Source: a virus. Taken from it: a stretch of 21,906 bases of DNA. Positions 14,403 to 20,202 of this stretch are shown one piece after another. The DNA is taken from the IMG/VR virus record IMGVR_UViG_3300032278_000130, positions 1-21,906 of that record. One strand, given 5' to 3'. The notes beneath the pieces are model-generated. The model saw only the letters and a program-made list of their open reading frames with translations, did no database searches and was not told the DNA's origin. How positions within the stretch are numbered: the first letter of the stretch is position 1; each line of letters begins with the position of its first letter. The position numbers and the translations under genes are program-made.

Positions 14403-14432
14403 ATCATAGGGGGGCCTAGGGACAAGGGGCAA
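14403..14432 (-). promoter_or_regulatory. Leaderless promoter of the gene starting at 14396
   Basis: On the minus strand, TATGAT (14408-14403) is a near-consensus -10, with TTGCCC (14432-14427) as -35 at 18-bp spacing. Six bases separate the -10 from the ATG, so transcription should start at the start codon. The spacer holds a C-rich motif shared with the promoter at 15812-15840. Confidence 0.65.
14409..14425. promoter_or_regulatory. Shared G-run / CTAGGG promoter motif, copy 1
   Basis: Plus-strand GGGGGGCCTAGGGACAA matches 15 of 17 positions with 15824-15840. Both lie inside leftward promoters, here immediately next to the -10. A common operator for one repressor or activator is the simplest reading. 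Confidence 0.5.
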
Positions 14433-14456
14433 GTCAATCCACGGGATTCGGCGAGG

Positions 14457-14558
14457 GATCGCCCCACCCGCAGAGGGGCGCTCTACGGCGATCACCCTGG
14501 GCGGGGGGATAACCCTGTCAAACCAGGCCAGAAGCGCCCCAGAGCGCCGTTATGCGGG
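14457..14558 (-). repeat. Structured intergenic element, copy B (inverted partner of 10832-10933)
   Basis: On the minus strand it starts 12 nt after the stop of the gene ending at 14571. The fold is complete here: CCCGCA pairs with TGCGGG, then a 4x4 internal loop, then GGCGCTCT pairs perfectly with AGAGCGCC, then an inner stem GGGCG with CGCCC. Ungapped identity to copy A is 68/102, with one inner base pair switched from G-C to C-G. The interval from here to copy A holds exactly ten leftward genes and their promoter. Confidence 0.68.
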
Positions 14559-14570
14559 TCTCCGGGGCTG

Positions 14571-15092
14571 TCAGCCATCAGCCACCACCATGCCCGGCGA
14601 TTGGCGGCTGCTGCCGAAACCCTCCGGCAGGTCGTAAGCCACGTTGCGTCCGTAGTCCATGCCCAACTTGACGCCCCGCTTCCGCATCGGGGCCTTGCCC
14701 GCTGGATAGACGTAGAGCCAATACTCGTTGGCCGTGTCGACCAGTCGACCCTCGGCGGGGAACAGTTGGACCGCTTCACGGTCGGCTCCCACCACCTCGT
14801 CCTTGATCTGTTGGAGGTGCCGCCAGGGGACGTGCGGCGTGCGGTTGTGGTTGTGGACTGCCAACTCGACGAACCCGTCCCGGCTGCCGTCGAGGAGGTG
14901 GACGTTGACCGTGTAGCGGTCGTTGCCCCAGGTCTCGTCGGAGATGAGTTGGTCGAGGGCTTCGTCACCGATGTCGGGGAACTTGGCCCGGACCATCTCG
15001 GCGACCTCGGCTCGCTTCTCCTCGCGGTACCACTCGGGGTCTTTGACCAACGGCTGCCAGACCTTCTTCGGGGTCGGCTTCTTCTTGCTCAT
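14571..15092 (-). CDS. Conserved phage protein (DUF7694-like), unknown function
   Basis: 173 aa from the ATG at 15092 (ATGA overlap). The N-terminus is Lys/Pro-rich (MSKKKPTPKKVWQPLVKDPE), then a helical part. The C-terminal half carries DGSRDGFVELAVHNHNRTPH, WRHLQQIKDEVVG and AVQLFPAEGRLVDTANEYWL. I recognise the last as the hallmark of a small domain found in many phages and actinobacteria (x-AVELYPAESRLVDTANQYHLW), catalogued as a domain of unknown function. The biochemical role is not known. It ends 12 nt before the structured element copy B. Confidence 0.75.
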   Translation of the reverse strand: MSKKKPTPKKVWQPLVKDPEWYREEKRAEVAEMVRAKFPDIGDEALDQLISDETWGNDRYTVNVHLLDGSRDGFVELAVHNHNRTPHVPWRHLQQIKDEVVGADREAVQLFPAEGRLVDTANEYWLYVYPAGKAPMRKRGVKLGMDYGRNVAYDLPEGFGSSRQSPGMVVADG

Positions 15093-15328
15093 GTGGTCGC
15101 CTCCTCCGGGTCGTGTTCGAGGTTGTCGATCACATCCCGCATCAGGCCACGGAGCGTCTCGGTGATCTCCGCATACCAGATGTCGTAGGCGACGCCGTCG
15201 TCCTCGACGGGGACTCTCTCGAACTTGTGCTCCAAGAGGTAGGCCTTGACGTAGGCCTGGGTGTCGGGGTCGTCGACTAGCAGTTGCGACAGTCGACGAA
15301 CCACCTCGTCTCGCTGGGTGGTGCTCAT
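15089..15328 (-). CDS. Small acidic hypothetical protein after whiB
   Basis: 79 aa from the ATG at 15328, which overlaps the whiB stop (ATGA). The longer frame to 15451 lies over whiB and is discarded. The protein is acidic and helical (MSTTQRDEVVRRLSQLLVDD, IWYAEITETLRGLMRDVIDN, LEHDPEEATT). No motif or family recognised. Tight coupling to whiB makes co-regulation certain if the operon is transcribed; a functional link is only a guess. Confidence 0.7.
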   Translation of the reverse strand: MSTTQRDEVVRRLSQLLVDDPDTQAYVKAYLLEHKFERVPVEDDGVAYDIWYAEITETLRGLMRDVIDNLEHDPEEATT

Positions 15329-15609
15329 GCTGCTTCTTCCTTCCTGCGTCGGGCCTCGACCCGGCGCTGCTTTGTGGTTAGACCTCCCCAGATGCCGAAC
15401 CGCTCCTTTGTCTCGATCGCATGACCGAGGCAGTCGGAGCGGACCGGGCACCCGGCACAGATCACTTTGGCTTCGTTGCCTGACTCGCCGTGGTCGATGA
15501 AGAACAGCGACGGGTCAGCGTCGGCGCAGGCTGCGTCGACCGCCCAGGGGGTCGGGACGAGGTCGCGCAAACCGACCCCGTCGATGAGTTGGTTGTCGGA
15601 GGCGGCCAT
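15325..15609 (-). CDS. whiB: WhiB-family Fe-S transcriptional regulator
   Basis: 94 aa from the ATG at 15609, in a TAATG overlap with the upstream zinc-ribbon gene. The four cluster-binding cysteines are C28 (DAACAD), C51, C54 (VICAGCPVRSDC) and C60, giving the C-x22-C-x2-C-x5-C pattern of the family. G72-I-W-G-G76 is the conserved turn that contacts the sigma factor, and the basic tail (KQRRVEARRRKEE) matches the usual DNA-binding end. WhiB proteins carry a 4Fe-4S cluster and bind the housekeeping sigma factor to redirect host transcription. In phages of mycobacteria, homologues are known to interfere with host whiB genes. It sits second in the leftward operon, so it is probably made early. 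This is the best single marker of an actinobacterial host. Confidence 0.9.
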   Translation of the reverse strand: MAASDNQLIDGVGLRDLVPTPWAVDAACADADPSLFFIDHGESGNEAKVICAGCPVRSDCLGHAIETKERFGIWGGLTTKQRRVEARRRKEEAA

Positions 15610-15779
15610 TATCGGTCGTCCTCGACTTCGGCGTCGCAGATCGGGCAAGCGCCGTTATCGCGTCGAAGCATCCTGCGCCCGATGTACCAGGAACAGGAGC
15701 GGCAGCGGACAACGCCACGCAGGTGCCGGTTGTCGGTTCTCGGCCTCGGGAGGTCGAGCGGGTCGTGAATGGTGGTCAT
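15609..15779 (-). CDS. 56-aa zinc-ribbon protein, first gene of the leftward operon
   Basis: Read from the ATG at 15779, with a strong AGAGGAG ribosome site. The protein is MTTIHDPLDLPRPRTDNRHL, then a C26-x2-C29 and C45-x2-C48 pair (CRSC and CPIC) separated by a basic, aromatic stretch (SWYIGRRMLRRDNGA). This spacing is that of a zinc ribbon. Its stop shares a base with the whiB start. I infer a nucleic-acid or polymerase-binding adaptor, co-expressed with WhiB. No exact family can be named. Confidence 0.72.
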   Translation of the reverse strand: MTTIHDPLDLPRPRTDNRHLRGVVRCRSCSWYIGRRMLRRDNGACPICDAEVEDDR

Positions 15780-15811
15780 GGAATCTCCTCTCGGTTGTAC
15801 CCATCCCCACC

Positions 15812-15840
15812 AGTTTACCAGATGGGGGGGCTAGGGATAA
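15812..15840 (-). promoter_or_regulatory. Promoter of the leftward operon
   Basis: On the minus strand, TTATCC (15840-15835) and TAAACT (15817-15812) are separated by 17 bp. The start codon of the zinc-ribbon gene follows about 32 nt later with a good ribosome site. The -35 is weak, so an activator or repressor is likely to matter. Confidence 0.5.
15824..15840. promoter_or_regulatory. Shared G-run / CTAGGG promoter motif, copy 2
   Basis: Plus-strand GGGGGGGCTAGGGATAA, 15/17 identical to 14409-14425. Here it spans the -35 and most of the spacer, so a bound protein would block polymerase. Confidence 0.5.
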
Positions 15841-15910
15841 ATCGCACCTACCCCGGCCAAGTCTCGACCTGGGCGTTTGCTCCCGATCGGGCCGTGTTTG
15901 CCCTGGTCAA

Positions 15911-15933
15911 GAAATCTTTGGAGAAATCTTTGG
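15911..15933. repeat. Tandem 12-bp direct repeat, candidate operator
   Basis: GAAATCTTTGGA followed directly by GAAATCTTTGG. The unit is AT-rich against a GC-rich background and lies in the divergent promoter region. It is a candidate operator or iteron-like binding site. Confidence 0.5.
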
Positions 15934-16039
15934 CGGCTCGCCCTGGGTGACCCCCGAACAGGACCGTCACAGGGGGTGGTTAGGGTTACTCTTGAACCGG
16001 TGGTCGTTTCGACCAGCCAACCCGAGACAAGGAGATCCA

Positions 16040-16528
16040 GTGGACCCCTACGAAGCAGCCGAAGAAATCGAAGCGTTGTCCGAGTCGCTTCTCGACGCCC
16101 CGGAGGTGGGCCTCGCCGATCTGATCAAGATGGCGAACCTCCTTGATAACGCCAACCGCAACATCCGAGCAGCGACCTCGGCGGTCAAGACCCGAGCCGC
16201 TCTGGAAATGGAAGACCAGGGTGAGCAACGGGTTGTTCTCGACGACGGCATCGTCGCTGAACGCACCGGCAACTGGAAGCGGGTCGACATCGACCGGGAA
16301 GCCCTGGTGAAGTTCGTCGACCATGCGGCCCAGCGGGAAGACCTGCGGATCGACAAGGCCACCGGAGCGATGCGCTCATCCGATGAGGTGGCGCTGGACC
16401 TCCACAAGCGGTGCTTCCGGCCCGAGCCGAGATGGACCGAACTGAAGAAGGTCGGCGTCGACGAGGATGAGTATTGTCGCCGCGAGTGGCAGGCGTCCAT
16501 CAAGATCATCACTGCGCGGAGGGTCTGA
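16040..16528 (+). CDS. Protein of unknown function upstream of recT
   Basis: 162 aa from a GTG at 16040 with AAGGAG 5 nt upstream; the frame is open further left but the sequence there is non-coding. It starts VDPYEAAEEIEALSESLLDA and has a helical N-terminal half (ADLIKMANLLDNANRNIRAA), then LDDGIVAERTGNWKRVDIDR, EALVKFVDHAAQREDL and a C-terminal WTELKKVGVDEDEYCRREWQ. Proteins of this pattern recur next to RecT or resolvase genes in actinophages, as far as I recall, without a known function. No nuclease motif is visible. Its stop overlaps the recT start, so it may be a partner of RecT. Confidence 0.75.
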   Translation: MDPYEAAEEIEALSESLLDAPEVGLADLIKMANLLDNANRNIRAATSAVKTRAALEMEDQGEQRVVLDDGIVAERTGNWKRVDIDREALVKFVDHAAQREDLRIDKATGAMRSSDEVALDLHKRCFRPEPRWTELKKVGVDEDEYCRREWQASIKIITARRV

Positions 16529-17253
16529 TGAGCACCGATCTACTCCCGATGTCCGAGGCCGCGTCGTTCGACCTCATCGTGCGCCAGGCTGATGTACTGG
16601 CCAACTCGACGATCATCCCCAGCGCCTACCGCAAGAAGGCAGCCGACATCGTGGCTGCTGGTCTGGCGGGACGGGCCTACGGTTGGGATGCCGTCACCTC
16701 GATGCGCCAGTTCCATGTCATCGAAGGCACCGCCACCATGCGACCCGAGTCGATGCTCGGCCTCGTCCGGCAGGCAGGCCACTCGGTCACCGTCGAGGTC
16801 AACCCGGACGGGGCGGTCGCCCACGGCACCCGGGCCGACACGGGCGACGAGCACTCAGCGTCGTTCACGATGAGCGACGCCAAGGCTGCGGGGCTGGCCG
16901 ACAAGCGCAACTGGAAGCAATACCAGGACGCCATGTTGACTTGGCGGGCCGTGGCGAAGTTGTGCCGTGTCCTATTCCCCGACGTTGTACTGGGGGCCGG
17001 TTACGTCCCCGAGGAACTCGGAGCCGAGGTCGACGCCCAGGGCGACATCATCGAAGCCGAGATTGTCGACGACGACCTGATGCCGGTGGCTGAAGCCAAG
17101 CACGCCGTCCTCGACGCGGTGGGTGGTGACATGGAGCAGGCGAAAGACGTTTGGGCCGACACCTTCGGAGACAACATCCCGAACCGAACCGCTGTTGCTG
17201 AACTACTGGAGGGCCTATCATCAGTAGCCCCGCTTGACTCTGATGGGCAGTAG
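16528..17253 (+). CDS. recT: RecT-family single-strand annealing recombinase
   Basis: 241 aa from the ATG at 16528 (TGATG overlap). Typical RecT segments are visible: IPSAYRKKAADIVAAGLAGR, AYGWDAVTSMRQFHVIEGTA, MRPESMLGLVRQAGHSV, then ADTGDEHSASFTMSDAKAAG and NWKQYQDAMLTWRAVAKLCR followed by LFPDVVLGAGYVPEEL. The family anneals complementary single strands during phage replication and recombination. A partner exonuclease (RecE, lambda Exo or YqaJ type) is usual but is not visible in this window. It ends in a 78-nt gap that holds a strong hairpin. Confidence 0.87.
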   Translation: MSTDLLPMSEAASFDLIVRQADVLANSTIIPSAYRKKAADIVAAGLAGRAYGWDAVTSMRQFHVIEGTATMRPESMLGLVRQAGHSVTVEVNPDGAVAHGTRADTGDEHSASFTMSDAKAAGLADKRNWKQYQDAMLTWRAVAKLCRVLFPDVVLGAGYVPEELGAEVDAQGDIIEAEIVDDDLMPVAEAKHAVLDAVGGDMEQAKDVWADTFGDNIPNRTAVAELLEGLSSVAPLDSDGQ

Positions 17254-17263
17254 TTGAATCGCA

Positions 17264-17301
17264 GCCGGGACGGCGGTGAGAGAAAGACCCGCCGTCCCGG
17301 C
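17264..17301 (+). terminator. Strong hairpin downstream of recT
   Basis: GCCGGGACGGCGG (17264-17276) and CCGCCGTCCCGGC (17289-17301) are perfectly complementary over 13 bp with a 12-nt loop. No U-run follows, so it may be a GC-type terminator or attenuator, or protect the recT transcript. It lies 30 nt before the next gene. Confidence 0.6.
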
Positions 17302-17330
17302 CGCAACGGGAATGAGGAAGGGAGTCCTCG

Positions 17331-18140
17331 ATGAACAAACCTAGCCGACTGCGCCGACGATGGCTGAAGAACGAGGTGGTCGTCTTCCCGACGGTTGTCC
17401 TGGCCGAGCGACTATCCCCAACCGCTCTACGCCTGTGGATAGCCCTGGCCCAGTTTGCCAACGACGAGCGTCAATGTTGGCCGTCGAGGCGGCGGCTCTT
17501 GGAGATGATGCCCGAGGGCACGGCCCGCGCGACTCTACGTCGGGCACGGCGGGAGTTGGAAGATGCCCACCTTCTCGAAGTGGAGCGCCGGACCGACGAT
17601 AAGACGGGACGCGAAACCACCCCGCTTTACACCCTTCTCGTCCCGGTGGGGGAGGGGGACGAAACGGTCCCCCACGGGGAGGATGAAACGGGCCTCCTCC
17701 GAGGGGGTCGAAATGGGCCTCCCTTGAACCTAACCAATGAACTTGAACAGAAAGAAGAAGGGCAAACCGATGAGGTTCGGATCATCTTCGACGCTTGGAC
17801 TGAATCGACGGGCCGCAAGCGATCCAAGTTGGACGACAAGCGGCGGCGGTTGATTCGGCGCTCGCTCGAACAGTTCCCTGTCGAGGATCTACTCGACGCG
17901 GTAGTCGGCTGGCGTCACGAGCCGTTCTACTGTGGCGAGAATGACCGGGGCCGCACGTTCAACGACCTGGGGCTGCTGCTCCGCGACGCCGAGCACATCG
18001 AGCGGTTCCGCGACCTGGCTCGCCGCGAAGCGACGACCGTCGAGCCGGTCAACCCGAACGAACGGCGGGACTCCGACGGGGTAGTGACCCACCGGTTCTA
18101 CTCGGGCACCGGGTGGACGACGATGAACGACTTAGGCTGA
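17331..18140 (+). CDS. Replication initiator-like protein (winged helix + DnaD-like C-terminus)
   Basis: 269 aa, ribosome site GGAAGGGAG upstream. Residues about 20-105 form a winged helix-turn-helix (ERLSPTALRLWIALAQFAND, WPSRRRLLEMMPEGTARATL, RRARRELEDAHLLEVERR). A charged, low-complexity linker (about 110-145) follows, and residues about 150-235 (IIFDAWTESTGRKRSKLDDK, RRRLIRRSLEQFPVEDLLDA, FYCGENDRGRTFNDLGLLLR) match the C-terminal helper part of phage replication proteins related to lambda O or DnaD. It probably binds the origin and loads the host helicase. It stands next to recT and three genes before the HNH gene. The fold call is good, the origin is not seen. Confidence 0.78.
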   Translation: MNKPSRLRRRWLKNEVVVFPTVVLAERLSPTALRLWIALAQFANDERQCWPSRRRLLEMMPEGTARATLRRARRELEDAHLLEVERRTDDKTGRETTPLYTLLVPVGEGDETVPHGEDETGLLRGGRNGPPLNLTNELEQKEEGQTDEVRIIFDAWTESTGRKRSKLDDKRRRLIRRSLEQFPVEDLLDAVVGWRHEPFYCGENDRGRTFNDLGLLLRDAEHIERFRDLARREATTVEPVNPNERRDSDGVVTHRFYSGTGWTTMNDLG

Positions 18141-18859
18141 TGATCTACCGGATTGTGGCCTGCGGAATCGGGTCGGCACTCGTCCTCGCCGGAGCCTGTA
18201 ACCAGCCTGACGTCGATCCCCAGACAGCCCCTCTGACGGTTTCCACAACCGTTGCGCCCCTGCCATCCGTAACGACGACAACAGCCCCACCGGTTCCCAG
18301 GCCCGCACAGATCACCCTTGCCCCACCGACTGCGACCGTCCCAGCCGTTACCCAGCGCCAGTACCCGATGTATGAGCGAAGCCCCGAGGTCGTCGAACTA
18401 CAGATGGTGCTCGACCTGAAATCCGTCGACGGCGTGTACGGGCCGAAGACTCGCCGCGCCCATGTCGCCTATCTCGGCGGGCCGTTGGTCGCCCTGTCGG
18501 TGTTCTACCCTGAGTTCGACAACCTCGACACGGGGTCAGCATTGGCCCGGCCTTCCCTCGGTGAACTCGTCCGGCGGCACTTCCGACCCGTCGACCACCC
18601 GTGGGCGTTGCGCGTCGCGTTCTGCGAGTCGAGCGCCCAGCCCTCGGACGTCTCCTCGGTGGAGGTCTCGTCTGCCCTCGCCCTGGGTTGGTTCCAGCAC
18701 CTGGCCAAGTTCTGGACCGACCGGTCGGCGGCAGCGGGGTGGTCCGGCCATCATCCGTTCCACGGCGAGGCGAACGTCGCTGTCGCTGCCTGGTTGTTCT
18801 ACGAGGGCGGCGGCGAGCGGCATTGGAATCCGAGCCGAACCTGTTGGGAGGAAGAATGA
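18140..18859 (+). CDS. Lipoprotein with peptidoglycan-binding-like and lysozyme/transglycosylase-like domains
   Basis: 239 aa from the ATG at 18140 (TGATG overlap). MIYRIVACGIGSALVLAGAC is a lipoprotein signal with C20 as lipidated residue. A Thr/Pro-rich spacer follows (residues about 25-72). Residues about 76-115 resemble a PG_binding_1 half (RSPEVVELQMVLDLKSVDG, VYGPKTRRA). Residues about 150-239 resemble a lysozyme-like/SLT fold: WALRVAFCESSAQ with E163 as candidate catalytic acid, ALGWFQHLAKFW and VAVAAWLFYEGGGERHWNPS. A cell-surface anchored muramidase-like protein inside a replication module is unusual. It might modify the wall or block superinfection. Fold and signal are seen; role is inferred. 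Confidence 0.8.
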   Translation: MIYRIVACGIGSALVLAGACNQPDVDPQTAPLTVSTTVAPLPSVTTTTAPPVPRPAQITLAPPTATVPAVTQRQYPMYERSPEVVELQMVLDLKSVDGVYGPKTRRAHVAYLGGPLVALSVFYPEFDNLDTGSALARPSLGELVRRHFRPVDHPWALRVAFCESSAQPSDVSSVEVSSALALGWFQHLAKFWTDRSAAAGWSGHHPFHGEANVAVAAWLFYEGGGERHWNPSRTCWEEE

Positions 18860-19014
18860 CCGAGTGGAAGGTCACCAAACTACCGAAGGCGATCCCCGAG
18901 GGACGCGACGAACAGGGACACCTCCTCCGACCTGTGGTGGGGACCGCGTACAAGCGACGCATCAAGCGCCGGATGAAACGCAACCGCAGGCCGAAGGATA
19001 GGAGGCGACCGTGA
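18856..19014 (+). CDS. 52-aa highly basic peptide
   Basis: Starts at the ATG at 18856 (ATGA overlap with the lipoprotein stop; GGGAGGAAG upstream) and ends in a GTGA overlap with the next gene. Sequence is MTEWKVTKLPKAIPEGRDEQ, then a C-terminal half almost purely Arg/Lys (YKRRIKRRMKRNRRPKDRRR). No family recognised. The net charge suggests nucleic-acid or membrane binding. It is locked between the two exported-protein genes by overlaps, so it probably belongs with them. Confidence 0.72.
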   Translation: MTEWKVTKLPKAIPEGRDEQGHLLRPVVGTAYKRRIKRRMKRNRRPKDRRRP

Positions 19015-19733
19015 GACGACTGCTGTACGCGGCCTTCGTGGCCGTGCTGGTACTAACCCTGTGGACAATCCGGCCAGCGGGAGCCGACCACGACCAGGTC
19101 TACGCTCCATGTGACCCGAACGACGAGCGTCCGTGGCAAGAACAGATTTGGTACATCGACTACCAGACCGGTGACATGCTCCGATACGACGACCCCTGGT
19201 GGGCCGTGAAACCGTGGCCGCACCTGATGACCAACTGGGGCCACCAATGCGCGCTAGGAGCGAGCGGCGTTTGGCAGGCCGCGCCGATAGATCCGCTACC
19301 GCACCCGCCGACGCACACGACCGAGACTCGGCCCCCAACCGGCACGACGACCACGACGACGACGACAACCACAGTCACGCCGACGACCACTACAACTCAG
19401 GCTCCGGTTACCACGACAACCGTGGAACCCACGACCACGACCACTCAGCCGCCCGCCCCTACCACCACTACGACCATCCCAATAGATCCCGAACCGGAAC
19501 CACCGGAGGACGAACCGCAACCACTTCCCGAGGTCGTCGTGCCCGACGGCTACGACCTGTGGGACGCCGAGTACGAGGGCTGGCCGTTCGAGCAGACGGT
19601 CATCCTGCTGGAGGACCGGTACCCGCCTGGTACACCCGGCAAGGTTCATTTCCGTCTGTCGGCTGCTGTCGAGTTCCTGCGGGGGGGCGGGATGATCGGT
19701 GGCCTCGACTTCCTCTGGGACAGCAACGGTTAG
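19011..19733 (+). CDS. Secreted Thr-rich linker protein
   Basis: 240 aa from a GTG at 19011 (GTGA overlap). The N-terminus VRRLLYAAFVAVLVLTLWTI plus RPAGADHD is a Sec signal peptide with likely cleavage after AGA. The mature N-terminal domain (about 27-100) is Trp-rich (WYIDYQTGDMLRYDDPWWAV). Residues about 103-160 are long runs of T, P and V, a mucin-like flexible linker. The C-terminal domain (about 175-240) reads VPDGYDLWDAEYEGWPFEQT and VHFRLSAAVEFLRGGGMIGG. Thr-rich linkers of this kind are common in secreted proteins of Acidimicrobiia and are often glycosylated in actinobacteria. No catalytic motif is seen. It likely acts outside the cell together with the neighbouring lipoprotein. Confidence 0.75.
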   Translation: MRRLLYAAFVAVLVLTLWTIRPAGADHDQVYAPCDPNDERPWQEQIWYIDYQTGDMLRYDDPWWAVKPWPHLMTNWGHQCALGASGVWQAAPIDPLPHPPTHTTETRPPTGTTTTTTTTTTVTPTTTTTQAPVTTTTVEPTTTTTQPPAPTTTTTIPIDPEPEPPEDEPQPLPEVVVPDGYDLWDAEYEGWPFEQTVILLEDRYPPGTPGKVHFRLSAAVEFLRGGGMIGGLDFLWDSNG

Positions 19734-20162
19734 ATGAAGCGCACCCCGCTGAATCGTAAGACACCGCTGCGGTCGCGCAGCCAACTGAAACGCAAGACCC
19801 GCCTCCGGTCGAGAAGCAAGAAACGGCAGCGCGACGCGGGGCAACGTCGGGTCATGGTTCGTGATGAACTGGCCCGGCGGGAACTGTGTGAGGCAGGGGC
19901 GCGGATCTACCAGCACCGGTTGGAGACCCACGGGAGGGCGAACGCCGACCGCCTCAACACCCACGCCTATCGGTGCGGTGGGTTGGCCGTCGACCTCCAT
20001 GAACCGCTGACCAGGGCCAGGGGCGGCTCGATCCTCGACCCGGCGAACACGGTGGCCGTGTGCCGGGCCTGTCACGATTGGATTCACGACAACCCGACCT
20101 CGGCAACCAAGGTCGGGCTGCTCAAGTCTGCTCCCATCGGGGGCAGTTTCCGGTTCTTCTAG
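19734..20162 (+). CDS. HNH endonuclease
   Basis: 142 aa. The N-terminus is strongly basic (MKRTPLNRKTPLRSRSQLKR). The HNH core is at about residues 78-122: YRCGGLAVDLHEPLTRARGG, SILDPANTVAVCRACHDWIH. The His after D (DLHEP), the Asn (PANT) and the last His of HDWIH give the H-N-H pattern; the CxxC (CRAC) and preceding C would hold a structural zinc. This subtype, starting MKRTPL, recurs in phage replication regions. It may nick or cut DNA during replication or packaging, or be a free-standing homing-type nuclease. It starts directly after the preceding TAG. Confidence 0.83.
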   Translation: MKRTPLNRKTPLRSRSQLKRKTRLRSRSKKRQRDAGQRRVMVRDELARRELCEAGARIYQHRLETHGRANADRLNTHAYRCGGLAVDLHEPLTRARGGSILDPANTVAVCRACHDWIHDNPTSATKVGLLKSAPIGGSFRFF

Positions 20163-20166
20163 GAGA

Positions 20167-20184
20167 CCCAGGGCTGGGCCTGGG
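20167..20184 (+). terminator. Small hairpin after the HNH gene
   Basis: CCCAGG (20167-20172) and CCTGGG (20179-20184) with a 6-nt loop. No U-run. It is followed at once by a possible -10, so it may separate two transcription units. Confidence 0.35.
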
Positions 20185-20190
20185 AGCGGT

Positions 20191-20196
20191 TAGGCT
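20191..20196 (+). promoter_or_regulatory. Possible -10 of a leaderless promoter
   Basis: TAGGCT followed by six bases and an ATG at 20203, the same geometry as at 14403-14396. No clear -35. AGGGGG in the six-base gap could instead serve as ribosome site for the ATG at 20209. Confidence 0.4.
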
Positions 20197-20202
20197 AGGG
20201 GG

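Larger units (their letters stand above)
15780..16039. other. Divergent intergenic regulatory region
   Basis: 260 bases without a gene separating the leftward and rightward operons. It holds the leftward promoter at 15812-15840, a tandem 12-bp repeat at 15911-15933 and, weakly, TAGGGT (15981-15986, TANNNT type) as a possible -10 for the rightward genes, with no good -35. AAGGAG at 16029-16034 is the ribosome site of the gene at 16040. It is the natural place for an early genetic switch. Confidence 0.6.

Noticed and set aside
14109-15188. 359-aa plus-strand frame across the leftward operon
   Set aside because: It crosses two leftward genes, a promoter and the structured element; no motif. The minus strand has coupled genes with recognisable sequence.
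19330-19480. ACG/ACC repeat as a non-coding satellite
   Set aside because: It encodes the Thr-rich linker of a secreted protein in an intact frame.
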